Assembly (NCBI GenBank): GCA_021399445.1
Contig: JAJTUQ010000006.1
Coordinates: 2,790,001-2,854,000 of the forward strand
DNA: 64,000 nt
Direction of reading: 5' to 3'
DNA from: Xylogone sp. PMI_703
Lineage: Eukaryota; Ascomycota; Leotiomycetes
Positions 20,951 to 33,950 of this stretch are shown here, piece after piece (position 1 is the stretch's first letter; each line of letters starts with the position of its first letter). The position numbers and the translations under genes are program-made. The notes below the pieces were generated by a model, which saw only the letters and a list, made by a program, of their open reading frames with translations, searched no databases and was not told where the DNA came from.

Positions 20951-23900
20951 TTAAGTTATGAACCAAGACATCATCCATTTAAATGTCGATATTGTTTTAA
21001 CAGGAGCTTCAGACACGCTTTCGCTCTTCTCTACCTCCTTAATGGCACTCATGTTATTCCCTGCTCCTCTGCTCTCTAACATCGTTTTTAGCATAGCTGC
21101 TTTGTCGAATAAGAAAGGAGGAAAATAACTCTCAACAAGGCTTAGTGGAGAAAGTCGTCTGTAGCCAGGTAGTTTAGGATGTCTCTCACATAGCACATTA
21201 GGGTCTGCGCCGTGCCTGATAAAGATCTCGAGGATCCATACCCATGTATCTGCTCTGCGCTGCCATTCTGGGTCAGCTGGATAATTCTCCGCGTATGGAG
21301 GGTTTTCAAAAGAGGTGAAGTGCAAAGCTGCAGCTGTTACAGCTCGTTGCCAGGGAGTGGGTCCACTATGTGAAATATTTGGGTCAGTGCCGCCTTTCAG
21401 GATCGTGTTTATGAGCTTAGGATCAGGCGGTTGGGAGTGAACACTCCAGACTCCCTCGGTAGAGGAGAAAGCTCTCATTAGTAAATGCTGATTTACATCC
21501 TGGTCAGCTATGATCCCCGAGTTATACTTGATAGTCACATAGTGAGTAAGTCCTATATCATGGGCAAGATTATAGAATGTAGTCTCTCTCCGCAGAGGCT
21601 TGATACCAGGGATTTCAATTCCATAAGACCAGTGATGTAGATAACCTCCAGGCTTTTGGGAACCGGAAATAGCGCCATGCTGGATAGGGATCGAGATCCC
21701 CATAGTACTAGCACCTAATTCATGGCTTAGGGGTTTAGGCGTTCTTCGCTCAGAAATCGAGACTGCATTCCTGTTTTCACTTGAACTGCTCAAATAGTCA
21801 TCATCATCCGATGTTTCCCGCTTAGAGAAATTAGTCGGGGCTCCAACGCGCCATTGATATGAAGCAGCAATATCTAGCTGGTCCAGTAAGTTAGAAAACC
21901 CACATCCAAGATCTGTTTCTGCTCCATTGGCGTATACCAGAGCGCTCGAGACGATACTCATATCTAGTGGAAGAGCTGGGCTAACTTTCGAGCATTTGAT
22001 TTGGAGGACACAGGATCTTAACATTGAAAGGTTTGGACTAAAACTCTTTCCTGCAGTACGCGAGAGTAGCTCGTTCCAAACTTCTGGCTTTGCAAACCAG
22101 TCTGATACTGTCCGGTGGAGGAATACAACCTTAGCATCTGGAGCTATTGACGAATATTGAGTCTCGTTTGACTCTAACAATCCTACACACACACTCTTAA
22201 GTCTAGCATCCATTACCTGGCACCTCATCTCAATCTCATCATAAGTGAGAGGTCGTATCGGCGTAGTCTCTGCCAACGTCTCATCTTCATCTTCCGCCCA
22301 AGACAGATTCAGCAGAGTTACTTTATCTGGTGAGTACTTCCTAGCAACTCGAAAAATTTGAAATATCTGAGACGCCTGCTCGTAATAGAAAGGATCTGTG
22401 TGTTTGAGCATATGTGCATACAGAGACTCAAGATCCTCGGGAAGATGCCGGACCCTCCTTTGGAGGTCTGAGATACGGTTAAAGTCTCGTAAGCCGTGTA
22501 GTAATGACCTCACAACGAGTTTAACCCATAAAAATACCCCGCTAGCTTTTTCAACAATCTCGTCAATAAGAACTGACACTTGCGTGGCGTGCTGTTTAGA
22601 AAGCTGGAGCATATACTTGTGACTGTAGAGTCTGTCTTTTACATAGTGGCTAATATCCCCATATGTCAGATTTTGTAGCTTTAAGCTAGGATAACTAGAG
22701 AATGAACGTTCGAAGACCAGAAGCGGCCGGCTGGAAAGACAAAGTTTGATATTCGGTGACTTCGCATGTTCTTGAAGCAAATCAACGATATCATCATAGT
22801 CACCTTCGTACTCATCTAGTCCATCGATGAACAAGCAAAGTTTGACTTTTGGTAAGAGACACTGCAGGAGGTTCCGGAAGACACGTTTGAGTTGGACCAT
22901 ATTCCAAGGCTTTGGCTCCGGTGGCAAAAACCTTGAATCTAAGGGAAGATTACTGGAGATGATTGCTGTTGCTCGGGTAGACCATTCTTCCCAAATATCA
23001 GGCATTACCCTTGGGAGTAGATTTCGGTGACGTTTCAAAATCTCAAATAAGAGCGATCTTATAAGGCCGCGCTGGGACTTTTGCTCATTATCTCCGCTAT
23101 TCCAAAAGAAAAATCCAGACATCTCGGATGGTATTGAGTCAGCCCACACCGCGAGTTCCTCTTTGGTCCTATTATTCTCATAGATATACTTCATGAGAGT
23201 TGACTTTCCAGACCCCGCCTTGCCATTAACCCAGTATATCCCGCTTCCATAACGTAGCCAATCTACGAAATTGCTCCATGGTTTGGTGGAAGTATCGGCT
23301 TCTTCGTAGATCCATTCGAACGTCTGTTGATATGCGGCTTCTACGCTCTCTTGACGATCCGTTAATGTTGGAAATGATAAGCTTCCTAGAATACTGTTTT
23401 CAATGACGAGAAGACGGATTTCCTCTTCAACATCAGCGTCTCTCGAACAGCTCTCTAGCGATTTGGTTGTAGAGTCGTTCGCGCCCGTCGGAGACTGTAG
23501 CATCCCAACAGGCCTTAGTTTTCCTTGAACGATGTCTTGTATCTTTTCTGATTCCTTTATTTCTCCCTTATTTTGAGATTCCTGAATCTCAGCAAGTTTT
23601 TCAGCTTGAATTCTTAGTTGATTCGCCAACTCGTCACGAGCACTTCGGAAGCTGCTCAATATAAGTCGTGAAGATTCGGTGAATTGATGAAATGTCTGCG
23701 ACTGTTGAAATACGAGATCATTGAGACTATTTCTGCACTTGATATCAGCCTATATGACGCAGTTGGGAAAATATCAATACCGGAATGAGACCAGGATTCG
23801 AAACTCTATCTCGCCTTTAAATTCTCGAAGGGTAGTAGCTAACCCCTCAATCTCCTTTTTATTCCATGATGCCTCGAGTGCTTTTCGAAAACTATCCCAC

Positions 23901-24382
23901 TTTCCGAACCTAATACCTCCATGGCTCTCTGTTGCTGCGCCACCTTTGTCGCAAGTTGTTCGCTCCGACTGTGTAGAGGAGATTGATTGCTTGTCATGTC
24001 CGTCTTTCCGCCTCTCCGTTGAGTTTATTGACTTTTTACCTTTGTACTGTTTCGGCTCAACCTTCAATTTCTTTAGTCGAAACATTAATTCTTCTGCGAT
24101 TTCCACACATCTTCCACAGAGCCGATCCAGGGCCTCATCATACTCCGGAGACCGAGTAGATCCAGAAGCCGCATAGTTTGGCAGTCGGTATAATTCCGAT
24201 TTCCTCCTCAGACTCTCGGCTAGAGTACTGAGATCTGTCGTTATGACTTCAATATCTACGTTTTCGGAGAGCGAGCCTTGCGCAGATTTATAGAGTTTGC
24301 GAGAATTAGAGAGCAACTTGCTGCCGAAGTCTGCGAATTGAATAACACTACTCGCGAGCGAAAGAGCAGTTAGAGGTTCCAT
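20951..24382 (-). CDS. NACHT-domain STAND protein with fungal N-terminal helical domain
   Basis: Predicted 1129-aa NLR-like protein. Exon 1 is 24382-23792 and exon 2 is 23749-20951; a 42-nt intron (GTCTCA...ATATAG) in phase 0 joins EFRIL to ADIKC. Residues 1-200 resemble the fungal STAND N-terminal helical domain (MEPLTALSLASSVIQFADFG). The NACHT domain lies at about 370-560, with Walker A GKAGSGKST, Walker B CLFIDGLDEYE and a SSRPL sensor motif; a winged-helix-like region follows (LTYGDISHYVKDRL, ASGVFLWVKLVVRSLL). The C-terminal 300 residues have only weak ankyrin-like features and no clear repeat array. Such proteins sense non-self signals and can trigger incompatibility or cell death. The gene seems intact. 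It is convergent with the GPI protein gene. Confidence 0.88.
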
Positions 24383-25171
24383 TTTGGGAACCAATACGCC
24401 CAGTCATGGTCTGCGATATTAAATGTAGACCGATGCTGTGGTTTGACTAGACTTGTCAACGTTGCGATCTTTCTATCTAGGCTGCCCCTCAGCTCATGTT
24501 AAAATAATGCAGCACCCCAGGGTTTTCAGCTGCATATTTCGTCAGCATGCATTGTACCGCCACAACTAGCGATGCATGAGTGGCAGTGCTCTTCAATGCC
24601 TCAATCGACAAAGATATCTTTTAAACGAATAGTCATAAATGATCTCCTAGCATGAGTATTTCTATTCACGTGAAGCTATATGTATCCCCCGGACGCTGAT
24701 CTACTCTACGAATTGACAAGACGACATAGCATCATGGAATGGGGTCACACAAAAACCAGAGATCGGACAATAGAGAGTATATTCATGTATAATACGTGGT
24801 TAATGACTAATGCTGTAGAAATAAGCTTATAATGCTATCCAGCAGGCGACGGAGTTGCGGAGTACAGTGAGGCCTGCGGATGAGGCTTCCCCCCAGCGCC
24901 ACTGTAGATTCCTTGCCCACCATACCCGGATCTCTCCTTTCTAACGGGAATGTATGTTTGGCATATGTGTATAAAAGTAAAAACTTATAGCTTATGACAG
25001 AACATATCAAGTAAAAATAATTTTATGTTAACTATAACCATCATAACTATATATTAATTAATATTTAAGCAGGCGACAAGGGCTCGAGGATAGCAATAGT
25101 AATGGTCTTCGATCCCTTACTTCTCTGTAGGAGGCTCGGCATTTCATGATCACTGTTTACCTTCTTCCTAC
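24383..25171. other. Intergenic region between the NACHT gene and VPS54
   Basis: Contains the NACHT gene promoter and the VPS54 3' region. A 67-codon minus frame at 24807-25010 has no recognisable features. Otherwise nothing. Confidence 0.4.
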
Positions 25172-28100
25172 TCATTCATTGCTGGTTTCCCCTCTTACTT
25201 CAGCCATAAGCAGCGGATCTGCAGATAGTGTGGTCTTAACCTCCTTGCTCTCGATAATCTTCACAAGATACGTGCCTAAATCGCCAAACTCCTTAACTGT
25301 GCCCAGTTTGCTGACAAGGTGCTCGACATCGCAAAGCATACTGCACTCATTTATCATTAGCATGGTTGAATCAATGCAATTCAGTAGGACAACGAGTTCT
25401 TACCATTCACGTCCAGTCTCCGTATCTAGATCTGCCTCACTGAATGTCTTCCCTAGCTTCTCCTTGAAGCTCATGAACATAGGCGCCATTACCAGCATTA
25501 CTTCCTCCTCAGGCATGTACTTGCTAATGGAACGGTATAGCCTGTCCGTGTCCTTGACCAGGTCAGTCATGTATTCACGCACACCCTCTGCGCTCTCTCT
25601 GCCCCACTCCGTCTCGCATGCTTTCTTAGACAGTGTAACTGCGCGCGATTCCATGATCTTTACCAACTTCTGATGGACGCCGTCCTGTTGTTCCTGCAAG
25701 CTAAGCCGTATCTTGTCAAATTCACTAAGCAGACCTCCCTGTGCATGCCGCCGTACGACTCTACGGATATGCAGCATAACGGTCTCAATGAATGATAAGG
25801 CTTGCGATGTAAGTGCTAAGTGTTTCGCAGTAATCTTCTCAAGGCCACCGGACCGTATGGCACGGCCGCGGAGGATAAGCTTTCGGCATCGGGAATCGAA
25901 CATTTGTAGATACTCTATGAGGGACATAATAATGTCCGGCGTCATGGACGGAATGTTGCCCATTAGGTAAAGAAAGTGCAATGTTCCCTTGAGGCAGATG
26001 ATGGCAGAGCGGGGGAGTAAAAAAGTCCTCCCTTCAATAGTGGCACCTCGAACCTTGTCTTTTACCACAGAGTGAGTTTCAGACACCTGTGCGATCTTGG
26101 TCTCCTCGGATCCCTCCTCCGATAGTAATGCTTGGAGCTTGTTTATCTGGGTCCACGAGAGCAGGTTCAAGGTGCTACATTCAAGAGTCTGCTTCAGAAT
26201 CTCGTTATCCTCAGCAGTAAAATCTTTTTCTCGCCAATTATCAGTCTTCATGCCCTGGAAGAGAGTCTGGATAGTCCTGTCTCTGAACGACTTAATGAAG
26301 TCTTCAATATGGCTATTGACAGTAGTCCTGAGCAACTCCCCTGCTCGCCCTGAGATGGCCTCGCATTCGTTGACGAATAAGAGGGTGAGAATAAAATAGC
26401 GGAGAAAGTGAATCAGTGGCAAACCTGTAGTTTGCTCTGATCGAACCTGGAGAACCTTATCAATCTTTTCGTGACTAACATCGACGGCTTGGCTCAAAAG
26501 GCTAGGAAGATCAAATGCGGCGTGGATCTCTTCTTGGATCTTAAATATAGAAGTATTTTCATCAGTATTCCGACTCCCGATTAGTGACCGAGACACGGGA
26601 GACTTGATCGAGTCCTTGACACTAAGTTGCCCAATGGTGCGAGAAATTTCCAGAACAACCCTGGATTGAGTCTCTAGTCGCCTTAGGGTCTCCGCGATGC
26701 TAATGTAGATGGTGGATAATAGTCTCTCAGCATCTTCCGCGCCGAGAGCACGAATTTTCCGGGCAAGGATGGAAGCTTTCTCCTGGTCGGTGCGGCCGCG
26801 TCCCTCACTGACGGGTAATACTGACGAGGTGCTTTCAGTGTCCTCAGTAGAAGTAGGGAGTAGTTTACGCACAATGTATCCGATTTCCCGCAGTACCAAT
26901 TCCCGGTACGCCTGGATAGCGGTCGAGATATATCCACACCGATAGAAGCCAGAAATGTTAGGGAAGAGAGCCGTATATAGCTCCTCCGTCGTGCTCATAT
27001 AAGCTGGAAAGGCCGAAAGCTCCCTCGCATGTACACCCTTGGCCCGTAGTGACGCAGCCTCCCACCTAAGAACTTCCTCTATGGATACAGAATTGACATG
27101 GCGCTGGAGATCTTCAATGAGCAGGCTATGAACCTTGGACTCAAACACCTTGCCAATTTGAGACCGGAGAGTCGTCAGGTCGCTGGCCATATCTCGTAAT
27201 GCCACGACTCCGCGTATACCTCGGGACTGGACATGCGTGAATGTTTCATCCTCTAATGTCTCCTCATGGCTGGTAGCGATTACTAGCTCAATGGTGTCAA
27301 TGGCGTCAATTTCGGCAAGAGCATTTTCGACTTTCCCTTCTTCGATCAGCAACTTGCAATAGGCAAATCTGTTCACAATGCGCCTTAGTTGCAACACAGC
27401 ATTATTTAGCTGGTGCAAGTCGTGGTGTCTTTGTCGTTTTTGTAGGAGCTCCAGGCCCCTATTTACCACATCTCTATCCAGTGATGTAAGATCTCTTCGC
27501 AAAGTCCTTATCTTTTCAACCGAATCTGCTGCTTCAGAGTTAAGTGTTCCTAGGGATTCAAGAGCCGAGAAAATGGTGGCTGAGGCCACAGGGATAGAGT
27601 GGATCAGGTGCATCTCCACTGTATCCATATACCATGAGAGCTTCTCCTGGAGAATAGCATTCGTTGCTAGGGCCTTTCTTGACGTTGAAGGGGTTTCACT
27701 GTTTACTTGCTCAGTCATCAAATTCAGGGGCATCACTACACTAGATCGCTCGCTAACGACATTGAAAGTCCTTGGGTTTTCAAGGTGAAAATCTTCACTG
27801 AAATAAATGCTTGGGATGGTAGATAGTTGCGGAGAGTCAGAGTGGACGTTGCGACTGTAATTGACGTTTCTTTGTCTCTGAGAGGGGCCCGACTGCCCAC
27901 CAGACTTGCGAGAATCTCCATGGCTCTTGAAAAGACCATCTGATTTGCTTCCTCTCCTTAACCATGCAACATCCTCGCTATCCTTCACCTGCAGCAGCAG
28001 CTCGTATAAGGGGCCTACTTGCGATAAGTACGGCTCGAACTCGACAGCTTCGACGAGCTTTATATTCGTTGCTCCAGACAGAATGCCTTCTACTGTCGAC

Positions 28101-28262
28101 CTCTTTTTCAAGGCCGAAGCCGGCGCAAAAGCATGCGGCTGAGGCCCAGGTGGCAATGTCGGTAAGTGCAGTAGGGTCCAGATCGCTGCGAGGCCGTGTT
28201 AGCACGGGCGGTTGTCTAGCATAGCGTTACTCCCTACCGTTTTTACCTGACTCAGAAATCAT
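25172..28262 (-). CDS. VPS54: Vps54, GARP tethering complex subunit
   Basis: Predicted 988-aa cytosolic/peripheral Golgi protein. Exons: 28262-28247 (16 nt, MISES), 28185-25404 and 25340-25172; the frame closes exactly. GARP (Vps51-54) tethers endosome-derived vesicles at the trans-Golgi. The N-terminal half has the Vps54 coiled-coil region (LSWYMDTVEMHLIHSIPVAS, RTLRRDLTSLDRDVVNRGLE, LHQLNNAVLQLRRIV, LLIEEGKVENALAEID); the C-terminal half has the conserved Vps54 domain (LALTSQALSFIETVMLHIRR, ISKYMPEEEV). The last exon supplies the helical end (VEHLVSKLGTVKEFGDLG). The long central frame begins without ATG, and the upstream mini-exon (GTAAAA...CGCAG intron, 61 nt) provides one that yields the plausible start IWTLLHLPTLPPG. 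A single-copy conserved gene that anchors this part as core chromosome. It looks intact. Confidence 0.9.
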
Positions 28263-30550
28263 GGCAGACCGGTCACTTATGGAGATATTGAAGTTTGTAT
28301 GTATTGCATGCGTTGAAGTGACTGTTGAACCTTGACTTGGCTTTTAAGTGGTTGCCTAAAGCTTACTCAATCAGAGAGTTGCTTCGGGTGGTTAACAGTA
28401 CGGATGAGGGAATATCCGTCGATTGGTATCATTCACCGAGAGGATAAATTGATACCTGGCTAGTATTTATGACGTATTGCGAAAGAGAAGGCAGTTAATG
28501 GTAAAATCCAAGACGTTGATTGAAATTATCCCTCTAGACTCGAAAGCTCCAGATGAGCTTAGCGAAGGTTACATTGAAGCAAACAACAAAGCCAAAACGA
28601 TATAAGGAACCTCACGTAGACCCACTTCACGTATACGATCAACCGATATCACAAAACTATTTATACATGCTCTAGCCCATACACCAATATACCGATTGGC
28701 GTATGGGCTAGAACATATATACCAAAAACTTATAAACTCTTCTTGTTGCTTTAGAAATTATAATACTCTTTAGATTATATGTTCCTGTATTTTATATTAT
28801 TCAACGAAAACCGCGAGGGCAAGAAGTGCCCTGCACGTCTAGAAACAAGCAGTAAGCTTCGATGGCAGATTGGTCGTTAATTATCTGGACTTTGATGTGT
28901 GGGTTCTCTAGCATCCTTAGTATCGGGGGGTAATGTACAATAAAGAATCCCAAATGAGACCTGGTTCCTCTTGGTAGCAAGCTGTGTAGCCCATAGTCGC
29001 TCATCAGGTCGATAATTGGAAGTAGAACGTCTATGAACATTCCCCTTTTGCCGCAGACTCTCTAGACTGTCTGTCGGATGAGTTCCATTGTTGTGAGCAA
29101 AGCTTCTGCGTTTCGTGGTTCAACGTACACCGAAACTACTAGAATGGATAGGTTAAGGAACCTTATTATCATAGCTGTGAGGTCGGTTGATTAGATAGAA
29201 ACCTGTTCTGCCTCAATATCGTTCCTGACCCATAGCATACTCCGTATTCCCCATCCCTCTTCACGCTGAATTGTAGGTGTGACCTTAGTCCAGTTTATAT
29301 GCCTCGTAGGCATAGCGATTACTATTTAATTTGAAACCCAAGAATATGGCCCGGAGATTGCCAAGGTCCCAAATTTCTTCAAGTGTTCGTCGTTCATTAA
29401 GCTGTGCTATACTATACACTGTTCCCACACGTTCAACTGTAGTACTTTTAAAGACCTACTCATGACGAGGAGGGTAAAGTATTCTGCAGTTGAGACTGTA
29501 CGATTCATGTGGTCCTTCGCACAAAACGTACTTTAAGATGCTAGCTTGGCACCGACCATGGTGATGCCCTTGTGTTGCGCATTTTCCGCATGTTAGGAGC
29601 GCTCTATGTCGTATGATGACCCTTCTGAGGTAAAGCGAGTCGCCGCAAAGTATGTTTGAAAAGGTATGTATTTAATGACGATGAGAGGCCGTGGCCTGAC
29701 TCCTGAAAGGTGCCCTGACCCGGTTGTTGGTGACGGTATATACACTGACATACACTGTATCGCTGGTACCGCAAGGAGGGGAGATCAATAAACTACTGAT
29801 CGCTTCTGGGGTGGGATCTGTTGCTAAAAATGAGCCCCGATGGATCCTCCAGCCAAAAAAAGTGAATGATCACTGAGAGATAACTCAACGATATTTGGTA
29901 CGAATTGAATAGGGGCCCGATTCTCATGCCAGTTCTGATGCTCGTGCCACTGTATCAGCTCGTGTAAGCCCATAACCCATAATCTTGCACCAGCCTGTAT
30001 GCTCGCATTAGTCCGTATGCGCGCATCACTTCATGAGCTTGTAAGCCAATACGCTATCTTATCTGAGACTTAACTGATTTGAACTAATCATTATTCACAA
30101 AAAATTATTGCGGATTTGAGAAAATAAAGTTCAAACTTGTACAATTTACAATCACTATAATAACACATTACTACGCTTGAAATAAGAAGTGTGTCTTAAT
30201 ATATGTAATCGAAACTAAAATCATAAAATAAACAAAAATAGGCTAGAAGATAAGTGTTTTCAGTATTCACCTCATCATATAAACCCCCTACCCCTAAACA
30301 TGACCTTTATCAGTAACGGATTCGAAGTAATGATAATACAAATCTTGTAAACTTCCTGCTATAGTAACTCTCCGATACTGTAAGATATGGGTAATAACAA
30401 AACAAAATGGTATGAGATCCAACAAAGATTAGGGAATCATTGTGCGACCAATAACTATCTCAAAAACATCCAACTGAGAGACTGTTGGCTTATATTCGTA
30501 GTGTAATGGGAAGGTACGATAGTACCTCTCCCTACTGATCTAAGAACGTT
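28263..30550. other. Gene-poor stretch with a perfect-looking hairpin
   Basis: About 2.3 kb. The first 100 bp is the VPS54 promoter. A 79-codon minus frame (28801-29040) reads like protein but matches no family I know. From 29300 to 30550 the DNA is AT-rich with many stops. No supported gene. Confidence 0.4.
28672..28711. repeat. Inverted repeat, 17-bp arms
   Basis: Arms CTAGCCCATACACCAAT (28672-28688) and its complement (28695-28711) differ at one position and enclose a 6-bp loop. It could form a hairpin; it may be a small palindromic element footprint. Confidence 0.6.
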
Positions 30551-31189
30551 TCATACAAGATACACATGTGTCTTATGCCGCTTCCCGGTCTCTATGTCAT
30601 TTAATTCCTGTATCGACGCTTGATACGCATTCCTTATGAAAGATAGTTCTTGTTCGGATTCTTTCAATTTTATCCCACCCACTCTCCATGTTGTTAATAT
30701 TTCCTCCCTTTTACTCTCCCACTCTACCTTAGATACCCACCATTTTCTCGCCTCCTTCTCGTTACTCTTCCAATGTGTCAGTAACTTGAATTTCTCACGT
30801 CGCTCTTCTAGAGTAATCATATCCGCTTCACCGTTTCTGTTTATCCAATTTTCAATCTATTTCTCAATTCGCCGTTCTCTCTGTATCGGATCGTATTTAT
30901 CCCCTATCACCTCCTTTATATCATTACTTATTTCAAAATCATTCTGACACTTCGTCAGAGCTTTCTCAGATAACTTGAGCTTATTAAGGATAGAATCACA
31001 CGTGATCCTTTGCATTTGAGACAGTTTTAATAACTTCACGATGCTACTGCCCCATAGCTGCATAGTTTTACTGTCCATTAAACCATGCACGTAGCAGTCC
31101 CCAATAACCTCGAGGCACGGCCGAAGTACAGTGCCAAAACGCGGTCTATTTTTGTTTAACATAGCATTGCGGAGTGAATACGTGGACAT
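30551..31189 (-). pseudogene. Relic of a HET-protein C terminus
   Basis: The frame from 31189 contains RPRFGTVLRPCL and VIGDCYVHGLMD, which matches the short conserved C-terminal block common in HET-domain proteins (the V-x-G-x-x-YVHG motif). After a basic, coiled-coil-like stretch the frame meets TAG at 30857-30859 and continues in the same frame to 30551 (EERREKFKLLTHWKSNEKEA). No HET domain lies upstream; a hydrolase relic abuts it instead. This is a fragment left by rearrangement, not a functional gene. Confidence 0.5.
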
Positions 31190-31826
31190 AGCCCGTCAGC
31201 ACCACTGCCTCCGCAACACCAGGTTCGTAGTTGCTCAGATAATTGACTATGACTGAAGCAATAGAGTGACCAACTAATATCACCTTTTTGAAAGCCTGGC
31301 GTTTTGGTTGACTCTCGCTGGAAGATGTAGCCAGTGACTTCCCCCGAAGCTGTCGAATGATTTGACTCGTAATTTCCGTATCGAGCGGGAGCCGAACGTT
31401 AGCTGAGTCGGGATGGGATGAATTACCCACTCCAAGTCGATCAGTTGCAATGGTATGGTACCCTTAGGACCGTGATACATCTATCCAAGAGTAGTTATTC
31501 TCTTGATATCCGCTTCCAACTGAGCCCAAGGCTGACCAGTAGTGCTTGTTCGCTGTAGCTCCGTGTATAAGCAGCTGAACAGTATGTTCTCGATGTGGGA
31601 CATGTATTGTCGGAGGACAATACGAAGCACTAATATTATATATCGCAGCAGGAAGTTGAATGCCGGAATCGTTTGACACTTTTACTGGGACCTCGAAGTG
31701 GAAATCTTCACACAGAGGAACATGGTGGATTTCAGGCAGGAAGGGCGAGGGTCGCGGAATACCATCGACCAGTTATATAAATAAAGTAAAGAAAGTTGGT
31801 ATGAGAACGGTAGTTGGAAGAATCAT
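31190..31826 (-). pseudogene. Relic of an alpha/beta hydrolase
   Basis: A decayed gene. From an ATG at 31826 the frame encodes a hydrophobic leader (MILPTTVLIPTFFTLFI) and then TAA at 31773-31775. The same frame continues with a typical fungal alpha/beta-hydrolase N-terminal half: VQLLIHGATANKHYW (oxyanion region), TAA at 31464-31466, then GYHTIATDRLGVGNS and the nucleophile elbow VILVGHSIAS. After VVLTGY the homology stops and a HET-type relic begins. The catalytic Asp/His half is missing. Two in-frame stops plus truncation show it is inactive. The original enzyme was probably secreted. Confidence 0.7.
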
Positions 31827-33048
31827 TATTACTAAAGCTACTTATAGGGTGATAGAGCTTTTAGTTCCTCCCGGTCATCTCAAGTTCACCCCTAATGAAA
31901 GGGGTATGCAAGCCATTATATATTCATTTTAGTAGTAAAGTACATCACAAAAACCTCCCCTTCAGCTCCCACCTTTAGGAAGGTGGAAGAACCAAACCAG
32001 TAGTATCGCAGCTGGTGCTCTCCTTCAACGCTCCGGACTCCGGACTTTTGTTGCTGGCACCTATTTAATAGCTTGTGCATACCGGCCTGTCTAACGTAAG
32101 CCCATTGATGATCTGAGCACATTATATAAAGTAAGTTCAGCTTCTATCCGCTCTGCCGCTCCGGATCATTTCTATGTCGGGGCTGTAGCAGGGGTCAAGT
32201 GTCTTTCCTTCATTTATTAACACATTGCCGAACTCCACTTTGAGAATCAAATATATTGCTGCTCTAGGATTGGATCATTTATAAGTTATTTTACCCGTTG
32301 GAAGAACCATTAGGCCTATTCAACGGAGATAAGAGGAGCTATCGTGGCTTGTACGAGGGGGAGCCTTACTAAAAAATCCTATGTCAGACTATTAATGGAG
32401 TGGAGTTCAGTCAGCACATTATAATTAGTTTTAGGTAGTAGCGCTAGAATTTGCGATTCAGCACTAGCATTAATGCGGGCAGAACTAGGGGTTTACGGAA
32501 GACAGTTTATGTTGAGGGGTTATAACTACTAATCAAGCGTAATATTGTACAGCACGATAGAACGAGACCGAATTATTTAACTTCCGAACCAACTATTGTA
32601 TAGTAATTGAGTAAAGTTACGCATATAACCATAGTGGCCATAAGTCGGGCTGAGAGAGAATATACTCGGCGATTCTAAAAGGAGGTGGACAAGTTTTTCC
32701 AATTCGGATGTTCTGGGCCCCACTATCTACGGTACAGTGGGAAGGTAGCTAGCTGAGATGAGGGTTACTTCCATTCGAACCAAATGATATCATGAAGCCT
32801 GGCTCAGTTTCGGCAAAGATATAGAATTTACGTTGTAAAATAATTACGTCCGAGAGTGAATTAAGTATACTCTTCATTATCGGTAATTTTTACCTTGACC
32901 GACATTTTATTATACACAAAAGCCCATATTCAGTGAGATATTAAGTTCTCCAAACTACAAAGTTAAATGAACTATATTATTCCAAATTGAACTCATTTAT
33001 CTATATCTTCAGTTACACGAGAAACTACGAAGTTGCCGACTTTATATT
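31827..33048. other. Gene-poor stretch
   Basis: About 1.2 kb, AT-rich with moderately GC-rich patches; stops in all frames. No recognisable gene or repeat before the MITE at 33049. Confidence 0.4.
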
Positions 33049-33379
33049 TAGGCCTGAGCTAAAAGCACCGGCACTTTATCTATGGGCACCAGGCAATGTT
33101 AATGCCGCAGCGCACAAGGATACTTACAACACAAAACCAGCCTTATCTTGACTTCAAATTTAGTTTCAGAATTAATTGATAGTCGTAGATGCAGCAAATG
33201 CATTTAATAAAAATAATAATTGATGTTGTGATCGTATTATTGATCATAGAATCCATGACGGTACTTTGGCGTGCTAACCAGATTTGGGCATTGATACTTG
33301 TCCGTGCCTGAGGCTTGAAATTTGTTAACAAATTCCGGTGCCCATAGATAAAGTGCCGGTGCCTTTAGCTCAGGCCTAT
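33049..33379. mobile_element. 331-bp MITE with 42-bp terminal inverted repeats
   Basis: The left end at 33049-33090 (TAGGCCTGAGCTAAAAGCAC...) is the reverse complement of 33338-33379 with a single mismatch. The ends read TA-GGCCTGAG, so a TA target duplication of the Tc1/mariner type is likely. The interior (about 250 bp) is AT-rich and lacks a credible coding frame, so the element is non-autonomous. It differs in sequence from the three elements at 48.6-52.7 kb. Confidence 0.8.
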
Positions 33380-33950
33380 ATTTAAGAATAATACTCCAGA
33401 TCCCGAGCTAGCGGACTTCCGCACCCCACTTTCAACGAGTACAGTGAGTTAAACTGTTCTTTGGTTCAACAACCACCAATTTCAAACCCAAATATTAGGG
33501 AACAAAGCGATAATTAATGTGTAATAATAAATTTTATACTAGTTTTAAAATTTTAAATTAATCTTTGGATTTATTATTATGATAATAATACTAAAACAGT
33601 CTAGTTAATTTAGGATAGCTTACAGGTATAATGCCACATTTTTTTCTCTAAGCGTTTGATAAAATATTCATAAAGTTTAAATTCAAACTAACCTTAATTT
33701 GAAAATCATTAATGAAGTCATATTATTATAATATACTACATGTATTATTCAAAACTTAATGAGGGTCATGTGAAATTCATCTTGAAAGTGTGAATGCGGG
33801 GAATATGAAGGGGAAAGTTCTCCACTTTCCACTTTGCCGTGGGGAATTTGGGGTACTTGATGTTGTTGTCAAACGGGCTCTTAGAAATCAGATTTGCTAA
33901 ATTGATGCTCACCAGTTCATTCCATTCAACTTGCTAACTTCAATGCCATA
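33380..33950. other. AT-rich spacer upstream of the dehydrogenase
   Basis: Very AT-rich (33500-33760), no open frame. The last 100 bp forms the leader of the downstream gene. Confidence 0.4.

Noticed and set aside
28801..29040. 79-codon frame near VPS54
   Set aside because: Looks protein-like, but no family, start context or splice partner could be supported.
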